Shown here in pieces: positions 55,111 through 64,000 of a stretch of DNA of 64,000 bases (positions are counted from its first letter, which is position 1; each line of letters starts with the position of its first letter). Where the stretch lies: NCBI RefSeq assembly GCF_000720635.1, contig NZ_JOCF01000036.1:59138-123137 (forward strand), in the 5' to 3' direction. Source of the stretch: Streptomyces sp. NRRL WC-3742. GTDB lineage: Bacteria; Actinomycetota; Actinomycetes; Streptomycetales; Streptomycetaceae. A program made the translations under genes and the position numbers. The notes under the pieces were generated by a model. It was not told the origin of the DNA and did no database searches. It saw nothing but the letters and a program-made list of their open reading frames with translations.

Positions 55111-55206
55111 GCCCGGCTCCTCCCGCCGCTCGTGTGCTGCGCACCCTAGCCTGCCCGGCCCGATCTCCCGTATGCCTGATCGGGGCCATCGGGCAGGATG
55201 GGCGCC

Positions 55207-55791
55207 ATGGCGACCCTCCTCCCCCGCACGCTGCTGCTCGGCGGCGCGCGCTCCGGCAAGTCCACCCGCGCCGAGCAGCTGCTCGCCGACCGCGGCGACG
55301 TCCTGTACGTGGCCACCGGCGGCACCCGGGACGGGGACGCCGAGTGGGCCCAGCGGGTCGCGCTGCACCGGGAGCGGCGGCCCGCGAGCTGGCGCACCGC
55401 CGAGACCTGCGAGCTGGAGGCCGTCCTCGCCGACACCGCGGACCCGGCGCCGGTGCTGGTCGACTGCCTGGCGCTGTGGCTGACCGCCGTCATGGACGAG
55501 TGCGACGCCTGGGACGACGAAGCCTGGGCGGCCGGCGGCGAGGCCGCGGTGCAGCGGCGCTGCGAGGCGCTGGCCGACGCCTGGGCGGGCACCGGGCGCA
55601 CCGTCGTCGCGGTGAGCAACGAGGTCGGCATGGGCGTCGTCCCCGCCACCGCCGCGGGCCGCCGCTTCCGGGACACCCTGGGCCGGCTCAACATGGCGGT
55701 GGCGGACGCCTCGGACCGGGTGCTGCTGGTGGTGGCCGGGCAGGTGCTGACCGTCAAGGACGCCGGGTGTCCTGCGCCCACGCTTGTGTGA
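55207..55791 (+). CDS. cobU: Adenosylcobinamide kinase / guanylyltransferase
   Basis: A bifunctional enzyme of the cobalamin nucleotide-loop pathway: it phosphorylates adenosylcobinamide and adds GMP. 194 aa from the ATG at 55207 (an ATG at 55198 is possible). P-loop GGARSGKS at 12-19; VLVDCLALWLTA is a Walker B-type strand; VAVSNEVGMGVVPATAAGR is the signature. First of cobU-cobT-cobS, co-directional with short gaps. No cobalamin riboswitch core is seen upstream. Confidence 0.93.
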   Translation: MATLLPRTLLLGGARSGKSTRAEQLLADRGDVLYVATGGTRDGDAEWAQRVALHRERRPASWRTAETCELEAVLADTADPAPVLVDCLALWLTAVMDECDAWDDEAWAAGGEAAVQRRCEALADAWAGTGRTVVAVSNEVGMGVVPATAAGRRFRDTLGRLNMAVADASDRVLLVVAGQVLTVKDAGCPAPTLV

Positions 55792-55819
55792 CCATCGGCT
55801 GCGTGTAGCCTTCGGCTCG

Positions 55820-56944
55820 ATGGACACGACCGTGGATCTCGATATGTTCTCCTCGCTCGTCGAGCGCCCCGACGAGAGCGCCCGGCGGGCTGCCGAGGAA
55901 CGCTGGCAGGCGGCCGACCGGCCGCGCGGCGGGCTCGGGAAGCTGGAGGAGCTGGGCAGCTGGCTGTCGTCCGTGCAGGGGCTCTCCCCGGTGCGACCGG
56001 TCACCGCCCCGAAGGTGCTGCTCTTCGCCGGCGACCACGGCGTCGCCTCGCTCGGGGTCTCCCGGCTGCCCGCCGAGGGCGGCACCGCGGCCCGGGTGCG
56101 GGCGGTGCTGGACGGCAGCGCGCCGGTCGCCCGCCTGGCCTCGCGCTACGGCGCCGAGGTGCGGGTCGTCGACGTCGCGGTGGACGCCGACCCGGCCGAC
56201 TTCCCGGACGAGGTGGTCGCCCACCGCGTCCGGCGCGGTTCGGGTCGCATCGACCTCGAGGACGCGCTCACCCCGGAGGAGACCGCCCGGGCCTTCCGGG
56301 CCGGCATGGCCGTCGCCGACGAGGAGGCCGACGCCGGCACCGACCTGGTGCTGCTCGGCGACCTCGGGGTCGGCTCCACCACCGTGGCCGGCGTGCTGAT
56401 CGGCGCGCTGTGCGGGACGGACGCGGCCGCGGTGTGCGGGCGCGGCTCCGGCATCGACGACCGCGTGTGGATGGTCAAGTGCGCCACCATCCGGGACTCG
56501 CTGCGCCGGGCCCGCCCGGTGCTCGGCGACCAGTTGGCGCTGCTCGGCGCCACCGGCGGCGCCGACTTCGCCGCGATCACCGGCTTCCTGCTCCAGGCCG
56601 CCGTCCGGCGGCTGCCCGTGGTGCTCGACGGTGTGGTCTCCGCGGCCTGCGCCCTGGTCGCCCAGCGGATCGCCTTCCGGGCGCCGGAGTGGTGGCGGGC
56701 CGGGCAGGCCAACGGCGAGCCCGCGCAGGCGAAGGCGTACGACCGGCTCACCCTGACGCCCGTGCAGGACCAGGGCATCACCATGGGCGAGGGCGTCGGC
56801 GCGCTGCTGGCGCTGCCGCTGCTCCAGGCCGCCGGCGACACCCTCGCGGAGGAGGCGCCGGAGCCGTACGTGCCGCAGGCGCCCCGCGAGCCGAAGCCGC
56901 AGCCGAAGCTGCCCTCGGCGGCGGACCTGCTGCGCCGGCTGTAG
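55820..56944 (+). CDS. cobT: Nicotinate-nucleotide--dimethylbenzimidazole phosphoribosyltransferase
   Basis: It makes alpha-ribazole 5'-phosphate for the lower ligand of cobalamin. 374 aa from the ATG at 55820. Family blocks: RPRGGLGKLEELGSWL, LLFAGDHGVASLGVSRLP, LLGDLGVGSTTVAGVLI, and the catalytic Glu in DQGITMGEGVGALLAL. The C-terminal 35 residues are Pro-rich. cobS begins 6 bp after its stop. Confidence 0.94.
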   Translation: MDTTVDLDMFSSLVERPDESARRAAEERWQAADRPRGGLGKLEELGSWLSSVQGLSPVRPVTAPKVLLFAGDHGVASLGVSRLPAEGGTAARVRAVLDGSAPVARLASRYGAEVRVVDVAVDADPADFPDEVVAHRVRRGSGRIDLEDALTPEETARAFRAGMAVADEEADAGTDLVLLGDLGVGSTTVAGVLIGALCGTDAAAVCGRGSGIDDRVWMVKCATIRDSLRRARPVLGDQLALLGATGGADFAAITGFLLQAAVRRLPVVLDGVVSAACALVAQRIAFRAPEWWRAGQANGEPAQAKAYDRLTLTPVQDQGITMGEGVGALLALPLLQAAGDTLAEEAPEPYVPQAPREPKPQPKLPSAADLLRRL

Positions 56945-56950
56945 CTCCGG

Positions 56951-57733
56951 ATGCGCGAACGGGCCACGTGGGCCGAGGGGTTGAGGTTCGCGTTCGGGAC
57001 GCTGTCGGTGCTGCGGGTGCGCGTGGAGCGCTGGGACCGGGCGGCGGGGGCGCGGGCGATGGCGGCGGCCCCCGTGGTGGGGCTGGTGCTGGGCGCGACG
57101 GCCGCCGGGGCCGGCGCCCTGGTGGCCTGGCGGGCCGGCGGGCTGCTGGGGGCGGTGGCCTCCGTCGGGGTGCTGGCCGCGCTGACCCGGGGGCTGCACC
57201 TGGACGGCCTGGCGGACGTGGCGGACGGGCTGGGCAGCGGCAAGCCCGCCGAGGACGCGCTGCGGATCATGAAGCAGTCCGACATCGGCCCGTTCGGGGT
57301 GCTGACCCTCGTTCTGGTGCTGCTGGCCCAGGTGGCCGCGCTGGCCGGGCAGTTCGGGCACTCGCCGCTGCGCGGCGCGCTCGCCGTGCTCGCCTCGGCG
57401 ACGGCCGCGCGGTGCGCGCTCGCCTGGGGGTGCCTGCGCTCGGTGCCGGCCGCCCGGCCCGGCGGTCTCGGGGCGATGGTCGCGAGCACCGTCTCCCCCG
57501 CCGGGGCGGCAGTCTCGACGGGATCCGCGGCGCTCGCCCTGGCACTGCTCGGACTGTTCGACGGGACGTCAGCCCTGCGTCTCCCGCTGGCCGTTGTGCT
57601 CGGCGTCGCCTGCGCCCGTCCCCTGCTCAGCCGGTGTGTGGGCCGCTTCGGCGGGATCACCGGGGACGTGCTCGGCGCGACGGCCGAAACCGCCGCCACC
57701 GGCGCGTTGTTCGCCCTGGCGTTGCTCGGCTGA
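56951..57733 (+). CDS. cobS: Adenosylcobinamide-GDP ribazoletransferase
   Basis: An integral membrane enzyme joining adenosylcobinamide-GDP and alpha-ribazole, the last assembly step of cobalamin. 260 aa, about six helices. Motif LTRGLHLDGLADVADGLGSG is the conserved active-site region with Asp residues, followed by EDALRIMKQSDIGPFG. The corrin-ring genes are not in this window; the three genes here suffice for the loop assembly or corrinoid salvage. Confidence 0.94.
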   Translation: MRERATWAEGLRFAFGTLSVLRVRVERWDRAAGARAMAAAPVVGLVLGATAAGAGALVAWRAGGLLGAVASVGVLAALTRGLHLDGLADVADGLGSGKPAEDALRIMKQSDIGPFGVLTLVLVLLAQVAALAGQFGHSPLRGALAVLASATAARCALAWGCLRSVPAARPGGLGAMVASTVSPAGAAVSTGSAALALALLGLFDGTSALRLPLAVVLGVACARPLLSRCVGRFGGITGDVLGATAETAATGALFALALLG

Positions 57734-57990
57734 CACCGGGCGGCGCGTGATCCCACCATGCGGACTACCATGCGGGGAGCACCGCAGCCCTGCACCGTGG
57801 CAGGTCCTGCCCGCCCGGCGCGTACCGAGGAGCCGGGGCCTCCGGTGTGCGCGGCCGCGACGACGGCTGCGCGTGCCAGGGGGCCCGGACCAGGCGACGT
57901 GTCGGCGGACCGGCCTGCCACGGCGGGCTGCGCCGGTGCGGCAGCCTCGCCGCGACCGGCCGTGGACCGCGAAAGAACAGGACGCATTAC

Positions 57991-59493
57991 GTGACTGCAT
58001 TGTCTGTGAGCACCTCCTCCGCCGCCTCGCTGCGCGCGGACGCGCTGGTGGTCGGTGTCGCGAAGGGCCCCAAGGGCATCGTGCCGGCCCCCGGCTCCGA
58101 GACCGTGAACGAGGCGTTCGAGGGCAAGCTGGCCGAGGTCCTCACCACCCTGGGCGCCACCGGCGCCGAGGGCGAGGCCGTCAAGGTGCCCGCCCCCGCC
58201 GGCCTCAAGGCCGCGCTCGTGCTCGCGGTCGGCCTCGGCGAGGCCGCCGAGGGCGGTTACGCGCTGGAGACGCTGCGCCGCGCCGCCGGTGTCGCCGCCC
58301 GTACCCTGGCCGGCACCAAGAAGGCCGCGCTGGCCCTGCCGGCCGAGTCCGCCGAGGAGGTCGAGGCCGTCGCACTGGGCGGTCTGCTCGGTGCGTACGC
58401 CTTCGGTGCCTACAAGGGCGAGGGCGGCAAGGAGCCGGTCGGCGAGCTGATCCTGCTGGCCCCCCGCAAGGGCAGCAAGGACGCCAAGGCTTCCGCGGAG
58501 CGCGCCACCGCGATCGCGGAGGAGATGAACCGCGCCCGCGACCTGGTCAACACCGCGCCGAACGACCTGAACCCGAAGGGCTTCGCCGCGATCGCGCAGG
58601 CCGCCGGCAAGGACCACGGCCTCAAGGTCGAGGTGCTGGACGAGAAGGCGCTGGCCAAGGGCGGCTTCGGCGGCCTGCTGGGTGTCGGCAACGGCTCGGC
58701 CAACCCGCCCCGCCTGGTGAAGGTGGCCTACACCCACCCGAAGGCCAAGGCCACCCTCGCCTTCATCGGCAAGGGCATCACCTACGACTCGGGCGGCATC
58801 TCGCTGAAGCCGGCCGGCCACAACGAGACCATGAAGTGCGACATGGCCGGCGCCGCCGCCGTGTTCGCCGCCGTGGTGGCCGCCAAGCGCCTGGGCCTGG
58901 CCGTCAACGTCACCGCCTGGCTGGCGCTGGCCGAGAACATGCCCTCGGGCTCGGCCACCCGCCCCGGCGACGTGCTGCGGATGTACGGCGGCAAGACCGT
59001 CGAGGTCCTGAACACCGACGCCGAGGGCCGCCTGGTGCTGGCCGACGCGATCGTGCGCGCCGGCGAGGAGCAGCCGGACGTCATCGTCGACGTGGCGACC
59101 CTGACCGGCGCCATGGTGCTGGCCCTGGGCAACCGCACCTTCGGTGTGATGTCCAACAACGAGGAGCTGCGGGAGAACCTGCACACCCTCGCGGGCGAGG
59201 TCGGCGAGCAGTCCTGGCCGATGCCGCTGCCGGCCGAGCTCAAGAAGGGCATGACCGAGTCGACCATCGCCGACCTCGCCAACATGGGCGAGCGGATGGG
59301 CGGCGGCCTGGTGGCCGGTCTGTTCCTGAAGGAGTTCGTGGCCGAGGGCATCGACTGGGCGCACCTGGACATCGCCGGCCCGGCGTTCCACGAGAGCGCC
59401 CCGTTCGGCTACACCCCCAAGGGCGGCACCGCGAGCGCGGTGCGCACCCTGGTCGCCTTCGCCGAGCAGACGGCCGCCAACGGCAAGGGCTGA
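57991..59493 (+). CDS. pepA: Leucyl aminopeptidase (M17)
   Basis: A di-metal cytosolic aminopeptidase, hexameric, releasing N-terminal residues. 500 aa from the GTG at 57991. Metal and catalytic sites: GKGITYDSGGISLKP (Lys and Asp), KCDMAGAAAV, and the M17 signature NTDAEGRLVLAD. The frame upstream of the GTG is open to 57847 but Arg/Ala-rich and unlike the family. The 257-bp gap before it holds no visible RNA element. Confidence 0.95.
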   Translation: MTALSVSTSSAASLRADALVVGVAKGPKGIVPAPGSETVNEAFEGKLAEVLTTLGATGAEGEAVKVPAPAGLKAALVLAVGLGEAAEGGYALETLRRAAGVAARTLAGTKKAALALPAESAEEVEAVALGGLLGAYAFGAYKGEGGKEPVGELILLAPRKGSKDAKASAERATAIAEEMNRARDLVNTAPNDLNPKGFAAIAQAAGKDHGLKVEVLDEKALAKGGFGGLLGVGNGSANPPRLVKVAYTHPKAKATLAFIGKGITYDSGGISLKPAGHNETMKCDMAGAAAVFAAVVAAKRLGLAVNVTAWLALAENMPSGSATRPGDVLRMYGGKTVEVLNTDAEGRLVLADAIVRAGEEQPDVIVDVATLTGAMVLALGNRTFGVMSNNEELRENLHTLAGEVGEQSWPMPLPAELKKGMTESTIADLANMGERMGGGLVAGLFLKEFVAEGIDWAHLDIAGPAFHESAPFGYTPKGGTASAVRTLVAFAEQTAANGKG

Positions 59494-59513
59494 TCCGGCA
59501 GTCGCCTCGTGAC

Positions 59514-59542
59514 GGGGCCCGGCGCATCGTGCGCCGGGCCCC
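59514..59542 (+). terminator. Terminator of pepA
   Basis: GGGGCCCGGCGCA (59514-59526) pairs with TGCGCCGGGCCCC (59530-59542) around TCG, followed by GTTTCGCGTT. Confidence 0.85.
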
Positions 59543-59904
59543 GTTTCGCGTTCCGTCGCACCGTCCCGGGGTTACCTGCGAGTAGTACCGGGACGCGACC
59601 CGCACCTCTGTTCGCTGCGGGCGAAACTTTGTTCCACAGTGCGGAAGAGGCGGCGGCGCGACCCCCGGAAGACGCCCGTCCGGCGGCTGTCAAGGCCGCC
59701 TTGAGCTGCGATGATGCCCTTCCGGCGGGGGTGTTCCCGCCCCGGCGACCACTCTGCGGGGCGCCCGTGGGGCGGGCCCCGACATCAGCCACCGCGAACA
59801 AGTGCGAAGATGTATTTCCGGCACGACTGGGCGCCCCACAAAGGCTTCCGACCCACCGGACCGCGACCGGCCCGGCGACCCACCCCATGCATGGAGGACG
59901 TGAC
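59543..59904 (+). promoter_or_regulatory. Intergenic region upstream of lpdA
   Basis: 362 bp with no supported gene or RNA element. The only site I can mark is the ribosome site GGAGG seven bases before the lpdA GTG. An open frame crosses it in phase with lpdA but has no family match. Confidence 0.5.
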
Positions 59905-61293
59905 GTGGCGAACGACGCCAGCACCGTTTTCGACGTAGTCATTCTCGGAGGCGGAAGCGGCGGTTACGCCGCGGCGCTCCGCGGCGCTCAGCTGGGTCTG
60001 AGCGTCGCCCTGATCGAGAAGGGTGAGCTGGGCGGCACCTGCCTGCACCGCGGCTGCATCCCGACCAAGGCGCTCCTGCACGCCGCGGAGATCGCGGACG
60101 AGACGAAGGAGGCCGCCGAGTTCGGCGTCCTGGCCACCTTCCAGGGCATCGACATCAACGGCGTCCACAAGTACAAGGACGACGTCATCGCGGGCCTGTA
60201 CAAGGGCCTCCAGGGCCTGGTGGCGTCCCGCAAGGTCACCTTCATCCAGGGTGAGGGCAAGCTCTCCTCGCAGACCTCGGTCGACGTCAACGGCCAGCGC
60301 ATCGAAGGCCGCCACATCATCCTGGCCACCGGCTCGGTGCCGCGCTCGATCCCGGGCCTGGAGATCGACGGCAACCGCGTGATCTCCTCGGACCACGCCC
60401 TCAAGCTCGACCGCATCCCGAAGTCGGCCGTGATCCTGGGCGGCGGCGTCATCGGCGTCGAGTTCGCCTCGGTCTGGAAGTCCTTCGGCGTCGAGGTCAC
60501 CATCGTCGAGGGGCTGCCGCACCTCGTCCCGCTGGAGGACGAGAACTCCTCCAAGCTGCTGGAGCGCGCCTTCCGCAAGCGCGGCATCAAGTTCGAGCTC
60601 AAGGCCCGCTTCTCGGGCGTGGAGTACACCGAGACCGGTGTGCGCGTCTCCACCGAGAACGGCAAGCAGATCGAGGCCGACCTGCTGCTCGTCGCCATCG
60701 GCCGCGGCCCGGTCTCGGCCGGCCTCGGCTACGAGGAGAACGGCGTCGCGATGGACCGCGGCTACGTGCTGGTCGACGAGTACATGCGCACCAACGTGCC
60801 CACCATCTCGGCCGTCGGCGACCTCGCCCCGACCCTCCAGCTGGCCCACGTCGGCTTCGCCGAGGGCATCCTCGTCGCCGAGCGCCTGGCCGGCCTCAAG
60901 CCGGTGCCGATCGACTACGACGGCGTCCCGCGCGTGACCTACTCCAACCCCGAGGTGGCCTCCGTCGGCATCTCCGAGGCCAAGGCCGTCGAGCTGTACG
61001 GCAAGGAGAAGGTCGTCACCCTGAAGTACAACCTGGCCGGCAACGGCAAGAGCAAGATCCTGAAGACCGCCGGCGAGATCAAGCTCGTCCAGGTCAAGGA
61101 CGGCGCCGTGGTCGGCGTCCACATGGTCGGCGCCCGCATGGGCGAGCAGGTCGGCGAAGCCCAGCTGATCTACAACTGGGAGGCCCTGCCGGCCGAGGTC
61201 GCGCAGCTCATCCACGCGCACCCGACCCAGTCCGAGGCCCTGGGCGAGGCGCACCTGGCGCTGGCCGGCAAGCCGCTGCACGCGCACGACTGA
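59905..61293 (+). CDS. lpdA: Dihydrolipoyl dehydrogenase (E3)
   Basis: It reoxidises dihydrolipoamide on E2 with NAD+ and is shared by 2-oxo acid dehydrogenases. 462 aa from the GTG at 59905. FAD motif VVILGGGSGGYAA; redox disulfide Cys46-Cys51 (GGTCLHRGC); NAD motif ILGGGVIGVEFASVW; FAD second motif ISAVGDLAPTLQLAH; active-site His439 with Glu445 in HAHPTQSEALGE. The E2 gene begins 87 bp downstream on the same strand. Confidence 0.96.
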   Translation: MANDASTVFDVVILGGGSGGYAAALRGAQLGLSVALIEKGELGGTCLHRGCIPTKALLHAAEIADETKEAAEFGVLATFQGIDINGVHKYKDDVIAGLYKGLQGLVASRKVTFIQGEGKLSSQTSVDVNGQRIEGRHIILATGSVPRSIPGLEIDGNRVISSDHALKLDRIPKSAVILGGGVIGVEFASVWKSFGVEVTIVEGLPHLVPLEDENSSKLLERAFRKRGIKFELKARFSGVEYTETGVRVSTENGKQIEADLLLVAIGRGPVSAGLGYEENGVAMDRGYVLVDEYMRTNVPTISAVGDLAPTLQLAHVGFAEGILVAERLAGLKPVPIDYDGVPRVTYSNPEVASVGISEAKAVELYGKEKVVTLKYNLAGNGKSKILKTAGEIKLVQVKDGAVVGVHMVGARMGEQVGEAQLIYNWEALPAEVAQLIHAHPTQSEALGEAHLALAGKPLHAHD

Positions 61294-61380
61294 TCGCGGC
61301 CACCACCCCCGTTTTCCGGTACTTCCGAGTGCTTCCCGAGTACTTCCCGTACGCAAGACTTGATAGGAGTCGCTGAAACC

Positions 61381-63150
61381 ATGGCGGTCTCAGTAACACT
61401 GCCCGCGCTGGGCGAGAGCGTTTCCGAGGGCACGGTCACCCGCTGGCTCAAGGCCGAGGGCGAGCGCGTCGAGGTCGACGAGCCGCTGCTCGAGGTCTCG
61501 ACCGACAAGGTCGACACCGAGATCCCGGCGCCGGCCTCCGGCATCCTGGCCTTCATCAAGGTCGCCGAGGACGAGACCGTCGAGGTGGGCGCCGAGCTGG
61601 CGATCATCCACGACGGCACCGAGGCCGCCGCGGCCGCCCCGGCTCCGGTCGCCGAGGCCGCGCCGGTCGCCGCCCCGGCCCCGGTGGCCGCTCCGGCTCC
61701 GGTCGCCGCTCCGGTCGCCGAGGCCCCGGTCGCCGCGCCGGCTCCGGCCGCCGCCGCGCCGGCCGCCGACGCCACCCCGGTCCTGCTGCCCGCGCTGGGC
61801 GAGTCGGTCACCGAGGGCACCGTCACCCGCTGGCTGAAGGCCGAGGGTGAGACCGTCGAGGTCGACGAGCCGCTGCTCGAGGTCTCCACGGACAAGGTCG
61901 ACACCGAGATCCCGTCGCCGGTCGCCGGCACGCTGGTGAAGATCCTGGTCGGCGAGGACGAGACCGCCGAGGTCGGCGCCCAGCTCGCGCTGATCGGTGC
62001 CGCCGGTGCCGTCGCCGCCGCTCCGGCCCCCGTGGCCGCCCCGGCTCCGGTCGCTGCCCCGGCTCCGGTCGCCGCTCCGGCTCCGGTGGCCCCGGCCGCC
62101 CCGGTCGCCACTCCGGCTCCGGCCGCCGCTGCTCCGGTTGCTGCTCCGGCCCCGGTCGCCACCCCGGCTCCGGCCGCTGCCCCGGCTCCCGTCGCCGCCG
62201 CTCCGGCCGCCCCGGTGGCCGACGCCGGTGACGCCTACGTCACCCCGCTGGTGCGCAAGCTCGCCGCCGAGCACGGCGTGGAGCTCTCCTCCGTCGCCGG
62301 CACCGGCGTCGGCGGCCGCATCCGCAAGCAGGACGTCATCGCCGCCGCGGAGGCCGCCAAGGCCGCCCCGGCCCCGGTCGCCGCCGCTCCGGCCGCTGCC
62401 GCGCCGAAGGCCGCCGCCGCCCCGTCCGCCCTGCGCGGTCAGACGGTCAAGATGACCCGCATGCGCAAGGTCATCGGCGACAACATGCTGAAGGCCCTGC
62501 ACGAGCAGGCCCAGCTGACCAGCGTGGTCGAGGTGGACGTCACCAAGATCATGTCGCTGCGCGGCAAGGCCAAGGACTCCTTCCTCGCCCGCGAGGGCGT
62601 CAAGCTGTCCCCGATGCCGTTCTTCGTGAAGGCCGCCGCCCAGGCGCTGAAGGCCCACGCGGTCATCAACGCCCGGATCAACGAGGCCGAGGGCACCATC
62701 ACCTACTTCGACACCGAGAACATCGGTATCGCGGTGGACTCGGAGAAGGGTCTGATGACCCCGGTCATCAAGGGTGCGGGCGACCTCAACATCGCCGGCA
62801 TCTCGAAGAAGACCGCCGAGCTGGCCCAGAAGGTCCGCGGCAACAAGATCACCCCGGACGAGCTGTCCGGCGCGACCTTCACCATCAGCAACACCGGCTC
62901 GCGCGGTGCGCTGTTCGACACCGTGATCGTGCCGCCGAACCAGGTCGCCATCCTGGGCATCGGCGCCACCGTCAAGCGCCCGGTGGTCATCGAGGCCGAC
63001 GGCGGCACCGCCATCGGCATCCGCGACATGACCTACCTGTCGCTCTCCTACGACCACCGCCTGGTGGACGGCGCCGACGCCGCCCGCTACCTGGTCGCGG
63101 TCAAGGAGATCCTGGAGGCCGGCGAGTTCGAGGTCGAGCTCGGTCTGTAA
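61381..63150 (+). CDS. sucB: 2-oxo acid dehydrogenase E2 with two lipoyl domains (SucB)
   Basis: The dihydrolipoyl acyltransferase core. 589 aa from the ATG at 61381. Two near-identical lipoyl domains, with lipoylated Lys43 and Lys172 in STDKVDTEI; Ala-Pro-Val linkers about 81-130 and 208-280; the E3-binding domain about 284-320 ([14 protein letters not shown]); catalytic domain about 350-589 with His559 and Asp563 in DHRLVDG. In actinobacteria one E2 may serve both pyruvate and 2-oxoglutarate complexes (as DlaT), so SucB is a convention. Neither E1 is in the window. Confidence 0.95.
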   Translation: MAVSVTLPALGESVSEGTVTRWLKAEGERVEVDEPLLEVSTDKVDTEIPAPASGILAFIKVAEDETVEVGAELAIIHDGTEAAAAAPAPVAEAAPVAAPAPVAAPAPVAAPVAEAPVAAPAPAAAAPAADATPVLLPALGESVTEGTVTRWLKAEGETVEVDEPLLEVSTDKVDTEIPSPVAGTLVKILVGEDETAEVGAQLALIGAAGAVAAAPAPVAAPAPVAAPAPVAAPAPVAPAAPVATPAPAAAAPVAAPAPVATPAPAAAPAPVAAAPAAPVADAGDAYVTPLVRKLAAEHGVELSSVAGTGVGGRIRKQDVIAAAEAAKAAPAPVAAAPAAAAPKAAAAPSALRGQTVKMTRMRKVIGDNMLKALHEQAQLTSVVEVDVTKIMSLRGKAKDSFLAREGVKLSPMPFFVKAAAQALKAHAVINARINEAEGTITYFDTENIGIAVDSEKGLMTPVIKGAGDLNIAGISKKTAELAQKVRGNKITPDELSGATFTISNTGSRGALFDTVIVPPNQVAILGIGATVKRPVVIEADGGTAIGIRDMTYLSLSYDHRLVDGADAARYLVAVKEILEAGEFEVELGL

Positions 63151-63167
63151 GGCGGATCGACTGCTGT

Positions 63168-63207
63168 GCGGAACCCCGTGTCGTCTCCGGACGGCACGGG
63201 GTTCCGC
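63168..63207 (+). terminator. Terminator of sucB
   Basis: GCGGAACCCCGTG (63168-63180) pairs with CACGGGGTTCCGC (63195-63207) across a 14-base loop, 17 bp after the sucB stop. Confidence 0.83.
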
Positions 63208-63278
63208 CGTCATAGCGGCCGCGCCGTGCCGGGTCGCGGCATGCGCGCGGACGCCCGAACGGGGATGCTGGAGCGGTG

Positions 63279-63794
63279 ATGGACGAGACGGACTTCTGGC
63301 AGATCATCGACGAGACCGGGGACGCCGCCGACGGCGATCCCGACGAGCAGGCCGACCTCCTGGTGGAACGGCTGGTGCAGCTCACCCCGGACGACGTGAT
63401 CGACTTCGCCCGGCTGTTCGAGGCGCGCTTCCAGCGCGCCTACCGCCACGACCTCTGGGGCGCCGCCTACCTGCTGCTCGACGGCGCCTCCGACGACACC
63501 TTCGACTACTTCCGCTGCTGGCTCATCGGCCAGGGCCGCGAGGTGTTCGAGGGCGCCGTGGCCGAGCCGGACGACCTGGCGGACCTGCTCCCGGAGTTCG
63601 ACGAGGAGGAGGACGGCGAGGCCGAGGACCTCGGCTACGCCGCCGACGAGGCGTACGAGCGGCTCACGGGCCTGCCGCTGCCCGAGGTGGGCGGCCGCCA
63701 GCCGGCCCAGCCGTCCGGGACGCCGCTGGACTTCGACGACCCGGACGTGATGGCCAAGCGCTTCCCCAAGCTGTGGGAGCGCTACGGGGACTAG
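63279..63794 (+). CDS. DUF4240 domain protein
   Basis: A 171-aa acidic protein starting MDETDFWQIIDETG (ATG at 63279, GGAG five bases upstream; a GTG at 63276 is adjacent). The N-terminal 130 residues fit DUF4240 as I know it (FARLFEARFQRAYRHDLWGA; YFRCWLIGQGREVFEGAV). Such proteins also occur in toxin-immunity contexts, but none is visible here. No signal or membrane segment. Its TAG stop abuts a MITE-like element. Confidence 0.83.
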   Translation: MDETDFWQIIDETGDAADGDPDEQADLLVERLVQLTPDDVIDFARLFEARFQRAYRHDLWGAAYLLLDGASDDTFDYFRCWLIGQGREVFEGAVAEPDDLADLLPEFDEEEDGEAEDLGYAADEAYERLTGLPLPEVGGRQPAQPSGTPLDFDDPDVMAKRFPKLWERYGD

Positions 63795-64000
63795 GCCGTG
63801 TCTTTCGGATCACGCCAGGCGGTCGCCGCCGGGGCACGCACCTCGACGGCTTCTCGTCGGTCACCAATGTCCCCCAGCCTGGCGGCTGGGAGGTGCCCCC
63901 ACCGCAGTGGCTCCCTCCTCGGCACCGCCGATGCACGCACCCATGGGGGCACCTCCCGGCCGAAGGCTGGGGGAGCCGCCCACTGATCCGACGTGATCCG
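63794..64000. mobile_element. MITE-like inverted-repeat element, cut by the window edge
   Basis: The left end GGCCGTGTCTTTCGGATCACG (63794-63814) is 21 bases; the window ends CGTGATCCG, exactly the first nine bases of its reverse complement. Inside, TCCCCCAGCC... (63870-63901) and TGGGGGCACCTCCC... (63944-63974) form a large imperfect stem. The full element would be about 219 bp, ending near 64012. It has no transposase. Short frames across it are spurious. Confidence 0.72.

Noticed and set aside
57734..57990. Cobalamin riboswitch near the cob genes
   Set aside because: No B12-box-like core is visible here or upstream of cobU.
56146..59391. A long minus-strand open frame opposite cobT, cobS and pepA
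   Set aside because: Shadow frame: low complexity, no ribosome site, and it conflicts with three well-supported genes.
61390..63213. Minus-strand open frames opposite sucB with Gly/Ala/Arg repeats
   Set aside because: They mirror the Ala-Pro-Val linkers of sucB and have no independent support.
63798..63986. A 62-codon frame inside the MITE-like element
   Set aside because: Its sequence follows the inverted-repeat structure and has no ribosome site.

Overview
This 64 kb window is a very GC-rich actinomycete chromosome segment, most likely Streptomyces or the close relative Kitasatospora. The codon bias, frequent GTG/TTG starts, SAM-IV and ydaO-type riboswitches, MacRS-type two-component pair and gene order all fit. 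It is core chromosome. I see no rRNA, tRNA, prophage, transposase, CRISPR or biosynthetic cluster. The gene order (PASTA kinase, class II DAHP synthase, PlsC, ArsA-like ATPase, SRPBCC protein, FadD15, PimB-type mannosyltransferase, NlpC/P60, TrpD, CtaE-QcrCAB, CtaDC, adenosine kinase-like PfkB, HesB/ErpA, CobTS, PepA, Lpd/E2) parallels the M. tuberculosis Rv2176-Rv2215 region as I remember it.

Layout. 0-3.7 kb: end of an unknown gene, a PASTA Ser/Thr kinase, a sulfite-oxidase-like molybdoenzyme, and bacterioferritin with its ferredoxin under an iron box. 3.9-7.6 kb: aromatic amino acid entry, with DAHP synthase divergent from a fused TrpE-TrpG that is preceded by a Trp-Trp-Trp leader peptide and attenuator. 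7.6-12.8 kb: MacRS-like two-component system, PlsC, a hydrolase, a membrane protein and an EEP-family phosphodiesterase. 12.8-21 kb: ROK glucokinase, a degenerate ArsA, SRPBCC protein, acyl-CoA ligase, PimB-like and GT87 mannosyltransferases. 21-26.2 kb: a putative metalloprotease and three NlpC/P60 endopeptidases, one under a c-di-AMP riboswitch. 26.3-32.8 kb: NYN-domain protein, zinc-ribbon protein, rhomboid protease, RAM-domain protein, a SAM-IV-controlled cysteine desulfurase-like enzyme, TrpD and a degenerate receiver protein. 33.1-42.5 kb: the cytochrome bcc-aa3 branch (ctaE-qcrCAB and ctaCDF) with a GntR regulator and an L,D-transpeptidase between. 42.8-47 kb: a desulfurase-TusA fusion, adenosine kinase-like enzyme, a lipoprotein and ErpA. 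47-54 kb: GNAT protein, PLP decarboxylase with an Lrp regulator, NadA, and PspA/PspAA. 53.3-57.7 kb: DUF3043 protein, methyltransferase and CobU-CobT-CobS. 58-64 kb: PepA, Lpd, a di-lipoyl E2 and a DUF4240 protein.

Themes. Respiration (bcc-aa3, Lpd/E2, NadA) sits beside Fe-S and sulfur supply (two desulfurase-like enzymes, ErpA, Bfd) and envelope building (three NlpC/P60 proteins, an Ldt, two mannosyltransferases, PlsC). RNA-level control is rich: a trp attenuator, a SAM-IV riboswitch and a ydaO riboswitch. Unusual points include a dispersed repeat apparently translated in frame inside the desulfurase-TusA fusion, a perfect 48-bp palindrome, a 14-bp tandem array, an apparent CTG start, an ArsA lacking its P-loop, a receiver domain lacking its switch residues, and a MITE-like element cut by the right edge. 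I found no convincing wholly new multi-gene system.
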